A stretch of DNA of 49,402 nt from an uncultured Acidobacteriia bacterium (lineage in GTDB: Bacteria > Acidobacteriota > Terriglobia > Bryobacterales > Bryobacteraceae). The translations under genes were made by a program, and so were the position numbers. Below the pieces are notes generated by a model. That model was given only the letters and a program-made list of their open reading frames with translations, was not told the DNA's origin and searched no databases. Positions 33,305 to 42,331 of the stretch are shown here, piece after piece; positions within the stretch are counted from its first letter, which is position 1; every line of letters begins with the position of its first letter. The stretch spans positions 1 through 49,402 of the forward strand of contig CAIRXZ010000133.1 of the NCBI GenBank assembly GCA_903882645.1, read 5' to 3'.

Positions 33305-33530
33305 ATGGCCGGGGAACCCGAGCAGAACTCGACAATCACCGTACCGGAAATCGCCAGACGCCTCGACGTGTGCGAGGAAACGGTCTACGCGATGCTCAAG
33401 GCTCACGAAATCCCGAACCTGCGCGCACATCAAAGCCGATCCTGATGTCGTTGAAGAGTCCTACCGGGTCGCAGATGCGCGGAGCTGGGTCCTGCGCGAA
33501 ACGCTGGGGCCGACACAACACCCCGAATAA
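33305..33530 (+). pseudogene. frameshifted excisionase/MerR-type HTH gene
   Basis: ATG 33305 opens STITVPEIARRLDVCEETVY, a helix-turn-helix typical of excisionases, but the frame ends at 33445. In the +1 frame the protein continues (from about 33426) to VADARSWVLRETLG and a stop at 33528-33530, as a complete excisionase would. A single indel near 33420-33445 therefore disrupts the gene. With no integrase nearby, the element may be fixed in place. Nothing else is seen in 33531-33729. Confidence 0.5.
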
Positions 33531-33729
33531 CCCAGCACATCGCGAAGGGGCGGGCAGGGGGGCAGGATTTTCCGCGAGGCCCAAGCAGCGCGCGGCTTCC
33601 ATGACTGGTAAGATGCGGGGGCAGGGGAGAGATTTCAAAAACGGCCAAAATTTACACAGTCGCTTACACGGTTTCACATTTCTAGAATGTAAGTCGCATT
33701 GATGCAGTTACTTGCAAGCAGAATCAAAG

Positions 33730-33788
33730 GACTCAAAATCTGGCGCACTTCACTGTGCGTGTGGGTTCGACCCCCACCTTCGCCACCA
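33730..33788 (+). tRNA. 3' fragment of tRNA-Leu(CAA): right attachment site (attR)
   Basis: The 59 bp run from the anticodon stem to CCA: anticodon loop CTCAAAA with CAA, the 3' stem TCTGG, a long Leu-type variable arm (GCGCACTTCACTGTGCG), T-arm GTGGGTTCGACCCCCAC (33761-33777), acceptor CTTCGCC and discriminator A with CCA. The 5' half is absent, and the 5' anticodon stem does not match. This is what is left when an element integrates in the 3' part of a tRNA gene. The intact gene should lie at the left end, outside the window. Confidence 0.85.
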
Positions 33789-33859
33789 TCTCAACGCTTT
33801 CCGCGCCTCCGCCGCGTGTTAATCTCAGGCTTTCAATCCCCTTCCGGAGAGCCTCAAAT

Positions 33860-35035
33860 ATGGCATATTTATCGATTCGCGATCTCGATCTGAACGGCAA
33901 ACGGGTCTTCATCCGCGTGGATTTCAACGTTCCGCTGCAAAGGAACGACGCGGGCGCCATGGAAATCACCAGCGACAAGCGCATCAAGGCGTCGCTGCCC
34001 ACCATTCAGTACGCGCTCGAGCACGGCGCCGGCGTCATCCTGGCGTCCCACCTCGGCCGTCCCAAAGGCAAACCGAATCCGGAGATGAGCCTCAAACCGG
34101 TCGCCGCGCGGCTCGAAGAGCTGCTCGGCCGCCCCGTGAAGATGGCCCCGGATTGCGTCGGCCCCGAAGTGGAGGCCCTGAAGCCCGCGCCGGGCGAAGT
34201 GTTGCTGCTCGAGAACCTCCGCTACCACGCCGAGGAAGAGAAGAACGACCCGGAGTTCGCCGCCAAACTGGCCGCCCTGTGCGACGTCTACGTCAACGAT
34301 GCATTCGGCTCCGCGCACCGCGCCCACGCCTCCACCGAAGGTATGATCCGGTTCGTCCCCACGGTCGCCGCCGGCCTGCTCATGGAGCAGGAGTTGAAGT
34401 ATCTCGGCATGGCCGTCACCAACCCCGTCCGGCCGTGCGTCGCTATCCTGGGCGGCGCCAAGGTGTCCGACAAGATCGAAGTCATCCAAAACCTGGGCAA
34501 GGTGGTGGACCGCCTGCTGATCGGCGGCGCCATGGCGTACACGTTCCTGAAGGCCCAGGGCCTACCCACCGGCAACTCGCTGGTGGAGGCGGACAAGGTC
34601 GATCTGGCCAAGAGCCTGCTGGCCGAACTCGGCGGCAAGCTGTTGCTGCCGGTGGATCACGTGGTAGTCTCGGAGATCGCCGCCGGCGCCGCGAGCGAGG
34701 TGGTGGAAACCATTCCGGACGGCAAGATCGGCGTCGATATCGGACCTAAGACCATCGACGAATACGCGCAGGTGATCGCCGGCGCCAAGACGGTGATCTG
34801 GAACGGCCCCATGGGCATCTTCGAGAAGCCCCCGTTCGACAAGGGCACCGTGGCGCTGGCGAAGGCGGTGGCCGCTTCGGGCGCAACCTCGGTGGTGGGC
34901 GGCGGCGATTCCGAAAAGGCCATCAAGGCCGCCGGCGTCACCAGCAAAATCACGCACGTCTCTACGGGCGGCGGGGCGTCCCTGGAGTTTCTGGCGGGGA
35001 TTCAACTGCCGGGCGTTGCCGCTCTGAATCGTTAG
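33860..35035 (+). CDS. pgk: phosphoglycerate kinase
   Basis: The 391-residue protein matches phosphoglycerate kinase throughout: [13 protein letters not shown] at the start, SHLGRPKG, the [14 protein letters not shown] region, GGAKVSDKI, the ATP-binding [12 protein letters not shown] and GGGDSEKA, and [13 protein letters not shown] at the end. It makes ATP from 1,3-bisphosphoglycerate in glycolysis. It is the first chromosomal gene after the integrated element. The ATG at 33860 has CGGAGAG upstream. Confidence 0.97.
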   Translation: MAYLSIRDLDLNGKRVFIRVDFNVPLQRNDAGAMEITSDKRIKASLPTIQYALEHGAGVILASHLGRPKGKPNPEMSLKPVAARLEELLGRPVKMAPDCVGPEVEALKPAPGEVLLLENLRYHAEEEKNDPEFAAKLAALCDVYVNDAFGSAHRAHASTEGMIRFVPTVAAGLLMEQELKYLGMAVTNPVRPCVAILGGAKVSDKIEVIQNLGKVVDRLLIGGAMAYTFLKAQGLPTGNSLVEADKVDLAKSLLAELGGKLLLPVDHVVVSEIAAGAASEVVETIPDGKIGVDIGPKTIDEYAQVIAGAKTVIWNGPMGIFEKPPFDKGTVALAKAVAASGATSVVGGGDSEKAIKAAGVTSKITHVSTGGGASLEFLAGIQLPGVAALNR

Positions 35036-35159
35036 GACGCCGCGCCGCGCCGCGGCAGGAATTCGACATGCAGGTGGGTATGCCGAACCGCGGCAGTACC
35101 CACTTCATCAGCGCGAAGTACGCCGCCGCAGCCAGCACAACTGTCAACCATTCGGGCAT
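34962..35159 (-). CDS. 65-aa small membrane protein antisense to the pgk end
   Basis: ATG 35159 opens [19 protein letters not shown], one hydrophobic segment, followed by [16 protein letters not shown], which is a protein-like text of small acidobacterial membrane proteins as I remember them. The frame then runs into the antisense of pgk, where it is R/P-rich and probably accidental. The useful part may end near 35040. The stretch 35036-35261 holds nothing else. Confidence 0.4.
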   Translation of the reverse strand: MPEWLTVVLAAAAYFALMKWVLPRFGIPTCMSNSCRGAARRPNDSERQRPAVESPPETPGTPRRP

Positions 35160-35261
35160 CTGTATGTGATGATGCAAGGAAAGCCCGGCAGGTGACAGGG
35201 CGCTAAGCACGGCTTGTTCCCCTCCCCTCGATGGCGTACCCTGAGAGAAGGAGCCGAAGCG

Positions 35262-35486
35262 ATGGAAGTGAATTTCACGCCCGAACTGGAAGCGAAGCTG
35301 ACGACCTCCGCCGCCCAATCGGGCCGCAATGCTGGCGAGCTGGTCCAGGATGTCGTCGCTCGCTACTTCGAGGAAGAAGCCCGCTTCGTCGAGGCCGTGA
35401 AGCGCGGCGAGGAGGCCTTCGAGCGGGGCGAGTACCTCACCCATGAGCAAGTCGGCCGGCGCCTTCAGCGCTTTCTACAGCCTTGA
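35262..35486 (+). CDS. ParD-like antitoxin
   Basis: AGAAGGAG precedes ATG 35262. The 74-residue protein has a ribbon-helix-helix start (VNFTPELEAKLTTSAAQSG), then GRNAGELVQDVVARYFEEE, and an acidic C-terminal tail suited to bind a toxin. The toxin gene begins on its stop codon. It is a common chromosomal pair, and the antitoxin probably represses the promoter. Confidence 0.75.
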   Translation: MEVNFTPELEAKLTTSAAQSGRNAGELVQDVVARYFEEEARFVEAVKRGEEAFERGEYLTHEQVGRRLQRFLQP

Positions 35487-35764
35487 TGGAACTCCGTTGG
35501 TCGGTGCCCGCAGCGGAGGACTTGGAGCGCATCTGCGAACTGATAGAGCGTGACAATCCCGCAGCCGCGCGGCGGGTAGCTCGAACCATCTATGACGGGT
35601 GCGCCAAGTTGAAGGACTATCCCCACCTTGGACGAGCCAGCAGACGCATGAACGGACGACGTGAGTTGGTGTTTTCACACCTGCCCTATATTGCGGTCTA
35701 TAAGATCACGGACCAGGCAGTTGAAATCTCGCGCATCTTCCCTGGCGCGCAGGACTGGCCTTAA
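35486..35764 (+). CDS. ParE/RelE-family toxin
   Basis: The 92-residue product has the RelE/ParE fold text: LRWSVPAAEDLERICELIE, AARRVARTIYDG, LKDYPHLGRASRRMNGRREL and AVYKITDQAVEISRIF. The start ATG 35486 overlaps the antitoxin stop; TTG 35483 is an alternative. ParE members poison gyrase and RelE members cut mRNA on ribosomes; which applies cannot be told here. Confidence 0.82.
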   Translation: MELRWSVPAAEDLERICELIERDNPAAARRVARTIYDGCAKLKDYPHLGRASRRMNGRRELVFSHLPYIAVYKITDQAVEISRIFPGAQDWP

Positions 35765-35790
35765 ACCGGATTTGCGATCCGCCGGTTTTT
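35763..35790 (+). terminator. terminator after the toxin gene
   Basis: AAACCGG (35763-35769) pairs with CCGGTTT inside CCGGTTTTT (35782-35790), directly after the toxin stop. The T-run fits termination on the plus strand, and the hairpin also lies at the end of the convergent GH31-like gene. Confidence 0.7.
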
Positions 35791-37343
35791 CATCTTACGT
35801 GAATCACGCAGTCTTCCCCGGCCGCCACCCGCACTCTTACATGCAGGTTCTTTTGCGCGGCGTCGTAGAACCACGTGCCGTCGGACAATGCGGCCGGGGC
35901 GTCTACCTCGCCGTACTTCCGCTCCTCGAAACCTACTTCGGCGGGGCGCTCCACGTGATGCACTACCCATTGGTAGTCGCGCTCCACCTTGGATTCGATT
36001 TCCAAACGCAAAATGTCGCCCGCCGGCGCGGCGTGGACCTGCGACCAATCCGCCACCGCGCTCTCCAGCAGGAAGAACTCGGCCCCCAAACTCGGGAAGT
36101 AGTGCAGCGCCATGGCTCCCTTTGAATCGAGCGGCACGATGGCGCCATTGCGCGCGAAAACGGGCAGGCCTTTGCTCTCCGCCGCGATGGTGCGCCGGCC
36201 CTGCTCCACGCCGTTGGTTTCGAGGTTGGTCCAGGTGCCCTGCGGCAGGTAGAGCGAGCGCTTGCCGGTGGCATCGTAGATCGGCGCGATCAGCATTTCG
36301 TCGCCGAGCATGAATTCATCGGCGTGATGAGCGCATTCCGGGTCGTCCGGAAACTCGAACGGCAGCGGATGCCACAACGGGTAGCCCTTGTCGCGGGTTT
36401 CCGGGCCATAACTCGCGAAGAACGTCTCCAACTGCTTGCGGAAGTCGCTCAACTCCACCGCGCCGTGCTTTACATCCGGGACGAGCGAACCGATCTGCCG
36501 CGCCCGCTGGAGCAGGTCCGGAGACATCTTGGCCCAGTCGTCCAGATCGAAATACCCAACCGATGCGTTCGCCATCGCGCCGTGCGTAAAGTCCAAAAGG
36601 ATCTCGGGCAGCGATTGCCATCCCCAACGGGACTCGGCGTCGAACGCCGCTCCCACGGGGGTATCCACGAACCCTCGCCTCACCGATCCCATGTCGATCA
36701 AGACGGCGCCGCCGGACCCCTCCAGCGCGCCATGCCGTTCCTCGAAAATGCGCTTCGGCGTGGGACCGTAATAGAAGAAATAATCGACGCGCGGGGCATG
36801 AATTCGGTAGCGATCCGCGGCCGTGAAATCGAAGCTGAGATCGCTGCCGTCGGGCACATGGTATTCGCCATAGCCGGCAGTCGAAAGCAGGAATGGCTCC
36901 GCGTGGTCCGCGGTCCCGCCGCGCCGGTCGTAATCCATGCCCTTCCTGGCATCCGACCCGTAGTACCGCACGCCCGCCGGCATCGCGCGCTCCCACTCCA
37001 CGCCGTCTTGCGCGGCGCGCGGCTCGGAAACGTCGGTCATGACCGGCTGGCCGTCCGGGCCGTTAACGCTCACCAGCAGCCCGCGCTTCTGAATGCTCAC
37101 CTCGATCCGCTTCGAGCGCAGGCGCACGGCGCCGGGCAGGTCGTCGATCTTGACTGCCACGGCATTGGGGGGATTCCACTCGGCCGTGGGCAGCGCTCCA
37201 TCGAGCGAACGGCGGAACCGGAACGTGCTGTCGGACACCCAGGTCAGCTCGGCGCTGCCGTGGTCCAGCTTGAACTCGATGCGATTGCCCTGCGCGGCGA
37301 ACGAGAGCAGCGTCGCCACGGCCGCCAGAGCTTGCGGAGGCAT
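35790..37343 (-). CDS. GH31-like (alpha-glucosidase type) protein lacking part of the catalytic barrel
   Basis: The start is ATG 37343, with a signal-peptide-like beginning (MPPQALAAVATLLSFAAQ), and it overlaps the M24 peptidase stop by 1-4 bp. The 517-residue protein has the GH31 N-terminal beta domain (FKLDHGSAELTWVSDSTFRF and YFFYYGPTPKRIFEE) and the proximal C-terminal domain (FMLGDEMLIAPIYD, GKRSLYLPQGTWTN, GLPVFARNGAIVPL). The barrel between them is only ~200 residues, and the usual nucleophile segment with W-x-D-M-N-E is not seen. It is either a shortened, inactive relative or a new variant. It is probably exported. Confidence 0.7.
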   Translation of the reverse strand: MPPQALAAVATLLSFAAQGNRIEFKLDHGSAELTWVSDSTFRFRRSLDGALPTAEWNPPNAVAVKIDDLPGAVRLRSKRIEVSIQKRGLLVSVNGPDGQPVMTDVSEPRAAQDGVEWERAMPAGVRYYGSDARKGMDYDRRGGTADHAEPFLLSTAGYGEYHVPDGSDLSFDFTAADRYRIHAPRVDYFFYYGPTPKRIFEERHGALEGSGGAVLIDMGSVRRGFVDTPVGAAFDAESRWGWQSLPEILLDFTHGAMANASVGYFDLDDWAKMSPDLLQRARQIGSLVPDVKHGAVELSDFRKQLETFFASYGPETRDKGYPLWHPLPFEFPDDPECAHHADEFMLGDEMLIAPIYDATGKRSLYLPQGTWTNLETNGVEQGRRTIAAESKGLPVFARNGAIVPLDSKGAMALHYFPSLGAEFFLLESAVADWSQVHAAPAGDILRLEIESKVERDYQWVVHHVERPAEVGFEERKYGEVDAPAALSDGTWFYDAAQKNLHVRVRVAAGEDCVIHVR

Positions 37344-38512
37344 CAGAGCAGCGCCAGCTCGCGTTGGATTTCGCCGGTGACGCGCGCCTCGCCATCGCCT
37401 ACGAACATGTCGATTTCCGAGCGCACGCCGAACTCCGGCAGGTAGACGCCGGGCTCGATGGAAAAGCAAGTCCAGGGCGACACGCGGCGCTCGTCGTGGT
37501 TCTCGAAGTTGTCCATGTTGGCCCCGTTGCCGTGTACTTCCCGGCCGATGGAGTGGCCGGTCCGGTGCGTGAAGTACGGTCCAAAGCCGCGGCTCTCGAT
37601 GTAGCCGCGCGCCACGTCGTCCACCTCGTAGCCGCACAGATTATGCCCCGCCGCCACGGCGTCCCGAACCCGCTTGATGGCGGCATCGCGCGCGCCGGTC
37701 ACCACCGCGAAGACGTTAAGCATCTCGTCGGTCGGGCGATCGCCGCAGAAGCCCGTCCAGGTGATGTCGTAGTATGCGGCGTCCGGCCGGTCGAGCTTGG
37801 CCCACATGTCCAGCAGGACGAAATCGCCGGGGCGGATGGGCGAAGTAGCCTCCGGCGTCGGCTCGTAATGAGGATTGGAAGCGTTCGCGTTCGCGCCGAC
37901 GATGGGGCCGTGATCGGTCACCATCCCGGCTTTGGCGAAGCCCTCCAGCACGAACCGTTTGACGTCGATTTCCTGGAGTAAGTTCCCGTTGCGGGTCCGC
38001 TCGCGGATGAGCGCGAAGGCCTCGGCGCGGATTCGGTCCACGCGGCGGCCGGCTTCCAGGTGCGATTCCAGCATCTCCGGCGTCCACCGCGCTTCGAAGG
38101 TCTGGATCAACTCCGCGGAAGTAGCCACCTCCACGCCCAGGCTGCGCACCAGATCCACGGTCCCGGCGTCCACCATGGCGACGTACGGGATGGCGCACAG
38201 CGGCGAATACTGCATGGCCACGCGCCGCAGCCCCGCCGTAAGCCGGCGCAATCCGGCCACCAGTTCGGTCCAACTGGAGTACGGGATCTTCCTGCCCGGC
38301 AGGGCGGCGATCATGCCGGGCTCAACGCGGTGCTCCAAGCCAACCGGCTCGCCTTCGGCCGGGATCAGGTAGTACCACCGCCGCGTCGGAATGCGGGTGG
38401 CTGGAAGCCCGAGCACGCGGTAGGCCAGCGGGTCGCGCAGGTGGTGATCGAAGAACAACCACCCATCGAGGTTCTGATCGCGGATCTCCCGCTGAATGAG
38501 TTCGAGTCGCAT
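37343..38512 (-). CDS. M24-family peptidase (Xaa-Pro aminopeptidase-like)
   Basis: ATG 38512 is chosen over GTG 38515. The 389-residue protein has the M24 creatinase/Xaa-Pro peptidase layout. An N-terminal domain is followed by metal-binding DMWAKLDRP with YYDITWTG, then THRTGHSIGREVHG, FSIEPGVYLP and VRSEIDMFV, together the D, D, H, E, E ligand set. It would cleave X-Pro peptides in the cytoplasm. The GH31-like gene follows in an overlapping operon. Confidence 0.87.
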   Translation of the reverse strand: MRLELIQREIRDQNLDGWLFFDHHLRDPLAYRVLGLPATRIPTRRWYYLIPAEGEPVGLEHRVEPGMIAALPGRKIPYSSWTELVAGLRRLTAGLRRVAMQYSPLCAIPYVAMVDAGTVDLVRSLGVEVATSAELIQTFEARWTPEMLESHLEAGRRVDRIRAEAFALIRERTRNGNLLQEIDVKRFVLEGFAKAGMVTDHGPIVGANANASNPHYEPTPEATSPIRPGDFVLLDMWAKLDRPDAAYYDITWTGFCGDRPTDEMLNVFAVVTGARDAAIKRVRDAVAAGHNLCGYEVDDVARGYIESRGFGPYFTHRTGHSIGREVHGNGANMDNFENHDERRVSPWTCFSIEPGVYLPEFGVRSEIDMFVGDGEARVTGEIQRELALL

Positions 38513-38593
38513 CACGAATCCAGTGTACGCCGAAAGCGCGAGGGCGCTTCTATCTGCAATTTCTTACTCGATTGGCTAAAATTAAGGCCTTGG

Positions 38594-40117
38594 ATGGGTA
38601 AAAGAACCTTGGATCGCGCGGGGCTGTGGCTCGCGCCGGCGCTCATGTTGTGGAGCGCTTGCGCGGTCTGGTTCTTCTATTCGCGCGGGTGGCTGCTGTA
38701 CTATGGCGACGCCGAGGCGCATCTCAACATCGCGCGCCGCATCGTCGATTCCCGGACGCCCGGATACGCCCAGATCGGCGGGGTGTGGCTGCCGCTGCCG
38801 CACGTCCTGATGCTGCCCTTCGTGCGATACGACGCGCTGTGGCGCAGCGGGCTGGCCGGGGCGATCCCGTCGGCCGCGTGCTTCGTCGCGGCGGGCCTGT
38901 TTTTGTTCGCGGCCGCGCGGCGGGTCTTCGATTCCACGGCGGCCGCGCTGGCGGCCGTTGGGCTGTTCGCCCTCAATCCCAACGCCATGTACCTGCAGTC
39001 CACGGCCATGACGGAGGCGGCCTTCGCCGCGGCGCTGATGGGCCTGCTGTACTTCACCGTGCGGTTTCGCGAAACCCAGGGTTGGGGCGCGGTGTTTGGG
39101 GCGGGCGTGGCGGCCTGCGCGGGGACGCTTACGCGCTACGAGGGTTGGTTTCTGCTTCCGTTCGTGGCGGCGTACTTCTTCGTGACGGCCAAGCGGCGGC
39201 GTGTCCGGACGGCGTGCCTCTTCTGCGCGGTGGCGGGAATGGGACCGCTCTACTGGCTGGCGCACAATTACTGGATCGTGGGCGACCCGCTCGATTTCTA
39301 CCGCGGGCCGTACTCCGCGCGCGCGATTCAAGGGGACCGGTACTATCCGGGCAAGGGCAACTGGGCCATGGCGTGGCTTTACTATCGAACCGCGGTCCGG
39401 CTCTGCGCGGGCTGGTTCCTGGCGCTGCTGGCGCTGGGCGGCGCGGTGGCGGCGCTGGCGAAGCGAGTATTCTGGCCCCTGGCGTTACTGGCGCTGCCAG
39501 GCGCGTTCTACGTCTGGAGCCTGCATTCGGGCGGTACGCCGATCCACGTGCCGGAACTGTGGCCGCACTCTTACTACAACACCCGTTACGGGTTGGCGGC
39601 GCTGCCGCTGCTGGCCCTGGCGTCGGCCGCCTTGGCCGCCGTCGCGCCGGCGCGGCGGCGCACGCTGGCCGCGGTCCTGGTAGTGGCGGCCGGGGCGGCG
39701 TGGTGGGTCGCGCATCCGGGCCGCGAGAACTGGATTACCTGGGCGGAGTCGCGCGCCAACTCGGAGGGCCGCCGCGCGTGGATGCACGAGGCGGCGGCGT
39801 ACCTGAAGCCCCGCTACGCGACTGGCGCCGGGATCAACACCGGGGGCGGCGACGATCTGGTTGGGATCTACCGGGAAATGGGGATTCCGCTGCGCGAGAC
39901 GTTCAGCGTCCGCAACGGAATGGCTTGGCAGGCGGCGCTGCGGAAGCCGGAACTCCTGCTTCGGCAGGAATGGGCCGTGGCGATACGCGGAGACCCGTTG
40001 GACGCAGCGGCCCAGCTTGCGGCAAGCGGCGGCGCCCGGTATAGCCTGGAATTGACCATCGTCAAACCATACGAGCCGGTAATTCAAATCTACCGGCGCA
40101 AGGAAGGCGTTCGATGA
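38594..40117 (+). CDS. multi-pass membrane glycosyltransferase (GT39/ArnT-like)
   Basis: ATG 38594 gives a 507-residue protein with about ten to twelve membrane helices. After the first helix comes the loop DAEAHLNIARRIVDS, where acidic residues of polyprenyl-phosphate-dependent sugar transferases lie, and later TRYEGWFLLPFVAAYF. The C-terminal ~110 residues are soluble and probably periplasmic. It would add sugars from a lipid donor to protein or lipid. The dapF gene begins on its stop (ATGA overlap). Confidence 0.75.
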   Translation: MGKRTLDRAGLWLAPALMLWSACAVWFFYSRGWLLYYGDAEAHLNIARRIVDSRTPGYAQIGGVWLPLPHVLMLPFVRYDALWRSGLAGAIPSAACFVAAGLFLFAAARRVFDSTAAALAAVGLFALNPNAMYLQSTAMTEAAFAAALMGLLYFTVRFRETQGWGAVFGAGVAACAGTLTRYEGWFLLPFVAAYFFVTAKRRRVRTACLFCAVAGMGPLYWLAHNYWIVGDPLDFYRGPYSARAIQGDRYYPGKGNWAMAWLYYRTAVRLCAGWFLALLALGGAVAALAKRVFWPLALLALPGAFYVWSLHSGGTPIHVPELWPHSYYNTRYGLAALPLLALASAALAAVAPARRRTLAAVLVVAAGAAWWVAHPGRENWITWAESRANSEGRRAWMHEAAAYLKPRYATGAGINTGGGDDLVGIYREMGIPLRETFSVRNGMAWQAALRKPELLLRQEWAVAIRGDPLDAAAQLAASGGARYSLELTIVKPYEPVIQIYRRKEGVR

Positions 40118-40935
40118 GGATTCCGTTTACCAAGGCGCACGGCGCCAAGAACGACTTTCTGCTGACCTGGGAGCGCGAGGCGCCCGGACCCGGAGGCTTC
40201 GACCGCTCCGCCATCGCCCGCGCCATCTGCGACCGGCGTACCGGCGTAGGCGCGGACGGATGGCTGCTGGTCTCGGCAACCGCGGAGGACGCCCCGGATT
40301 CGGAGGCCGACGGGGCCATCCAACTCTACAATTCCGATGGCAGCGTGGCCGAGATCTCCGGCAACGGAACGCGTTGCGCGGCGGCGTTCCTCATCACGCA
40401 TGGCCGCGCGGCCGGCACTGTCCGCATACGCACCGGGGCCGGCGTCAAAACGCTGCGCCTCCTGAAGCGCGACGGTCCAGAGTTTGAGTTCGAGATGGAC
40501 ATGGGCCGGCCGGAGATCCGGGCCGAACGGTTCCCGTTGCCGCTTTCCAGCGGACCGCGCGACGTTGCGCTGTTGTGGGTGGGGAATCCGCAGTGCGCCG
40601 TTCCGGTGGCGGATTTCAATTTCGACTGGCGGGCCATGGGCGCGGAAATCGAGCGGCATCCTCACTTCCCCAACCGGACCAACGTCTCGTTCGTCATGCC
40701 GGTGGACGAGCGCTCGGTCGGCGTGCGATTCTGGGAGCGCGGCGCGGGCGAGACGATGAGCTCGGGAACCGGGTCGGCGGGCGCGGCGGTGATGGCCGTG
40801 GCGCGGGGCCTGGTGAAGTCGCCGGTGCGCGTGCTGACGCCGGCCGGCCCGCTCGATGTCCGCGTGGAAACGAACATTTATCTCACTGGCCCCGCGGAGG
40901 TCGTCGCGGAAGGCGAGTTTCTTTTGGGAGGATAG
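40114..40935 (+). CDS. dapF: diaminopimelate epimerase (second catalytic Cys replaced by Ser)
   Basis: The 273-residue protein matches DapF: KAHGAKNDFLLTW at the start, LYNSDGSVAEISGNGTRC with C88 as first catalytic cysteine, NRTNVSFV, and GETMSSGTGSAG. In the last motif the second catalytic cysteine of the family (ACGTG or similar) is Ser217. DapF converts LL- to meso-diaminopimelate for lysine and cell wall through a two-cysteine mechanism. Either the Ser variant is tolerated in this lineage, or the enzyme has another substrate. Confidence 0.85.
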   Translation: MRIPFTKAHGAKNDFLLTWEREAPGPGGFDRSAIARAICDRRTGVGADGWLLVSATAEDAPDSEADGAIQLYNSDGSVAEISGNGTRCAAAFLITHGRAAGTVRIRTGAGVKTLRLLKRDGPEFEFEMDMGRPEIRAERFPLPLSSGPRDVALLWVGNPQCAVPVADFNFDWRAMGAEIERHPHFPNRTNVSFVMPVDERSVGVRFWERGAGETMSSGTGSAGAAVMAVARGLVKSPVRVLTPAGPLDVRVETNIYLTGPAEVVAEGEFLLGG

Positions 40936-40940
40936 CCATC

Positions 40941-42254
40941 ATGCCGGAAGCGGAAGGAGCCGCGCGCGTTCTGGGAGAGAAGATCCGGACGCGCCAGGCG
41001 CGCGTGGGAGTGGTCGGGTTGGGGTACGTAGGACTGCCGCTGGCGGTGGAATTCGCCAAGGCCGGCTTTTCCGTGACCGGGATCGACGTCAGCGAGGAAA
41101 AAGTCGGGCGCGTCAACGCGGGGGATTCCTACGTGGGCGACATTCCCAGCGCCACGCTCGCGCCGCTGGTGGAGGCCGGGAAGTTGCGCGCCACCACGGA
41201 TTTCCGGGCGGCCGCGGATCTCGACACGATCAATATCTGCGTGCCCACGCCGCTGCGAAAAACCAAGGACCCGGACATGAGCTTCATCGTGTCGTCCTGC
41301 CAGGAAATAGCCCGGTACTTTCACTCCGGCATGCTGGTGATCCTGGAATCCACCACCTATCCGGGGACCACGGACGAAGTGGTGCTGCCCATGCTCTCCA
41401 AGGGCGGACTGCAAGTGGGCCGCGACTTCTTCCTGTGCTTCTCTCCGGAGCGCGTGGACCCGGGCAATCCGAAGTACCAGACCGTCAATATTCCCAAGGT
41501 GGTGGGCGGATGCACGCCGGCCTGCACGGAAATGGGGCGGCTATTCTATTCGCAGGCGCTCGAGCGGGTTGTGCCGGTGAGCTCCACGCAGGTCGCCGAG
41601 ATGGTCAAGCTGCTCGAAAACACCTTCCGCATGATCAATATCGGGCTGGTGAACGAGATCGCGATGATGTGCGACCGCATCGGGATCGGTGTTTGGGAGG
41701 TGATCGACGCGGCGGCCACCAAGCCGTTCGGCTTTATGCCGTTCTACCCGGGGCCGGGCTTGGGCGGCCACTGCATCCCGATCGATCCGTTCTACCTCTC
41801 CTGGAAGACCAAACAGGCCGGCATCGAGGCGCGGTTCATCGAACTGGCGGGGTACATCAACGGGCAGATGCCGCGCTTCGTGGCGGACAAGGTGCAAAAA
41901 GCGCTGAACGACGCCGGCAAGCCCGTCAAGGGATCGCGCATCCACGTGATGGGCGTGGCCTACAAGCGCGACATCGACGACCTGCGCGAATCGCCGGCTC
42001 TGGACGTGATCCTGCTGTTGCGCCGTCTCCGCGCGGAGGTCAGCTACAGCGATCCTTATGTGCCCGCGCTGCGCCTGGACGGGGTGGAACTTACGGCGCT
42101 CCCCGAGGAAGCCGCCGGCGCCGCCGATTGCGTGGTGATCGTGACGGACCATTCGGCATTCGACTACCGGGCGCTGGTGGAGCGCGCCCGCCTCATCGTG
42201 GACACGCGCAACGCATTGAAGGGCGTGGTCTCGGAGAAGATCGTGAGGTTGTAA
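40941..42254 (+). CDS. UDP-N-acetyl-D-glucosamine/UDP-sugar 6-dehydrogenase (WbpA-like)
   Basis: The 437-residue protein has the NAD motif GLGYVGLP (26-33), VILESTTYPGTTDE, FSPERVDPGN, and the catalytic loop PGPGLGGHCIPIDP with C278. The sequence is of the WbpA/WecC type, which oxidises UDP-GlcNAc or UDP-ManNAc for surface polysaccharide. A GGAG site lies just before ATG 40941, five bases after dapF. It is the last gene of the unit with the glycosyltransferase and dapF. Confidence 0.92.
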   Translation: MPEAEGAARVLGEKIRTRQARVGVVGLGYVGLPLAVEFAKAGFSVTGIDVSEEKVGRVNAGDSYVGDIPSATLAPLVEAGKLRATTDFRAAADLDTINICVPTPLRKTKDPDMSFIVSSCQEIARYFHSGMLVILESTTYPGTTDEVVLPMLSKGGLQVGRDFFLCFSPERVDPGNPKYQTVNIPKVVGGCTPACTEMGRLFYSQALERVVPVSSTQVAEMVKLLENTFRMINIGLVNEIAMMCDRIGIGVWEVIDAAATKPFGFMPFYPGPGLGGHCIPIDPFYLSWKTKQAGIEARFIELAGYINGQMPRFVADKVQKALNDAGKPVKGSRIHVMGVAYKRDIDDLRESPALDVILLLRRLRAEVSYSDPYVPALRLDGVELTALPEEAAGAADCVVIVTDHSAFDYRALVERARLIVDTRNALKGVVSEKIVRL

Positions 42255-42305
42255 GGGCCGGGCCTGTCCTGGACATGTCCGACCCCGGCCGGGCTGTCGC
42301 CCGGC
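42255..42305. terminator. GC-rich hairpins between converging genes
   Basis: GGCCGGG (about 42256-42262) and CCCGGCC (42284-42290) can pair, and GCCGGGC/GCCCGGC (42288-42305) over a TGTC loop forms an alternative stem. There is no T-run. It separates the dehydrogenase gene from the convergent smc gene. Confidence 0.4.
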
Positions 42306-42331
42306 AGGATGCCATCCTGCCCCACGTTGAA

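Noticed and set aside
33600-33729. Integrase gene or second half of a tRNA near attR.
   Set aside because: No open frame with tyrosine or serine recombinase residues and no 5' tRNA sequence is present.
40856-42254. Start of the UDP-sugar dehydrogenase upstream at 40575.
   Set aside because: The extension would overlap dapF in another frame; ATG 40941 has a GGAG site and matches the usual N-terminus.
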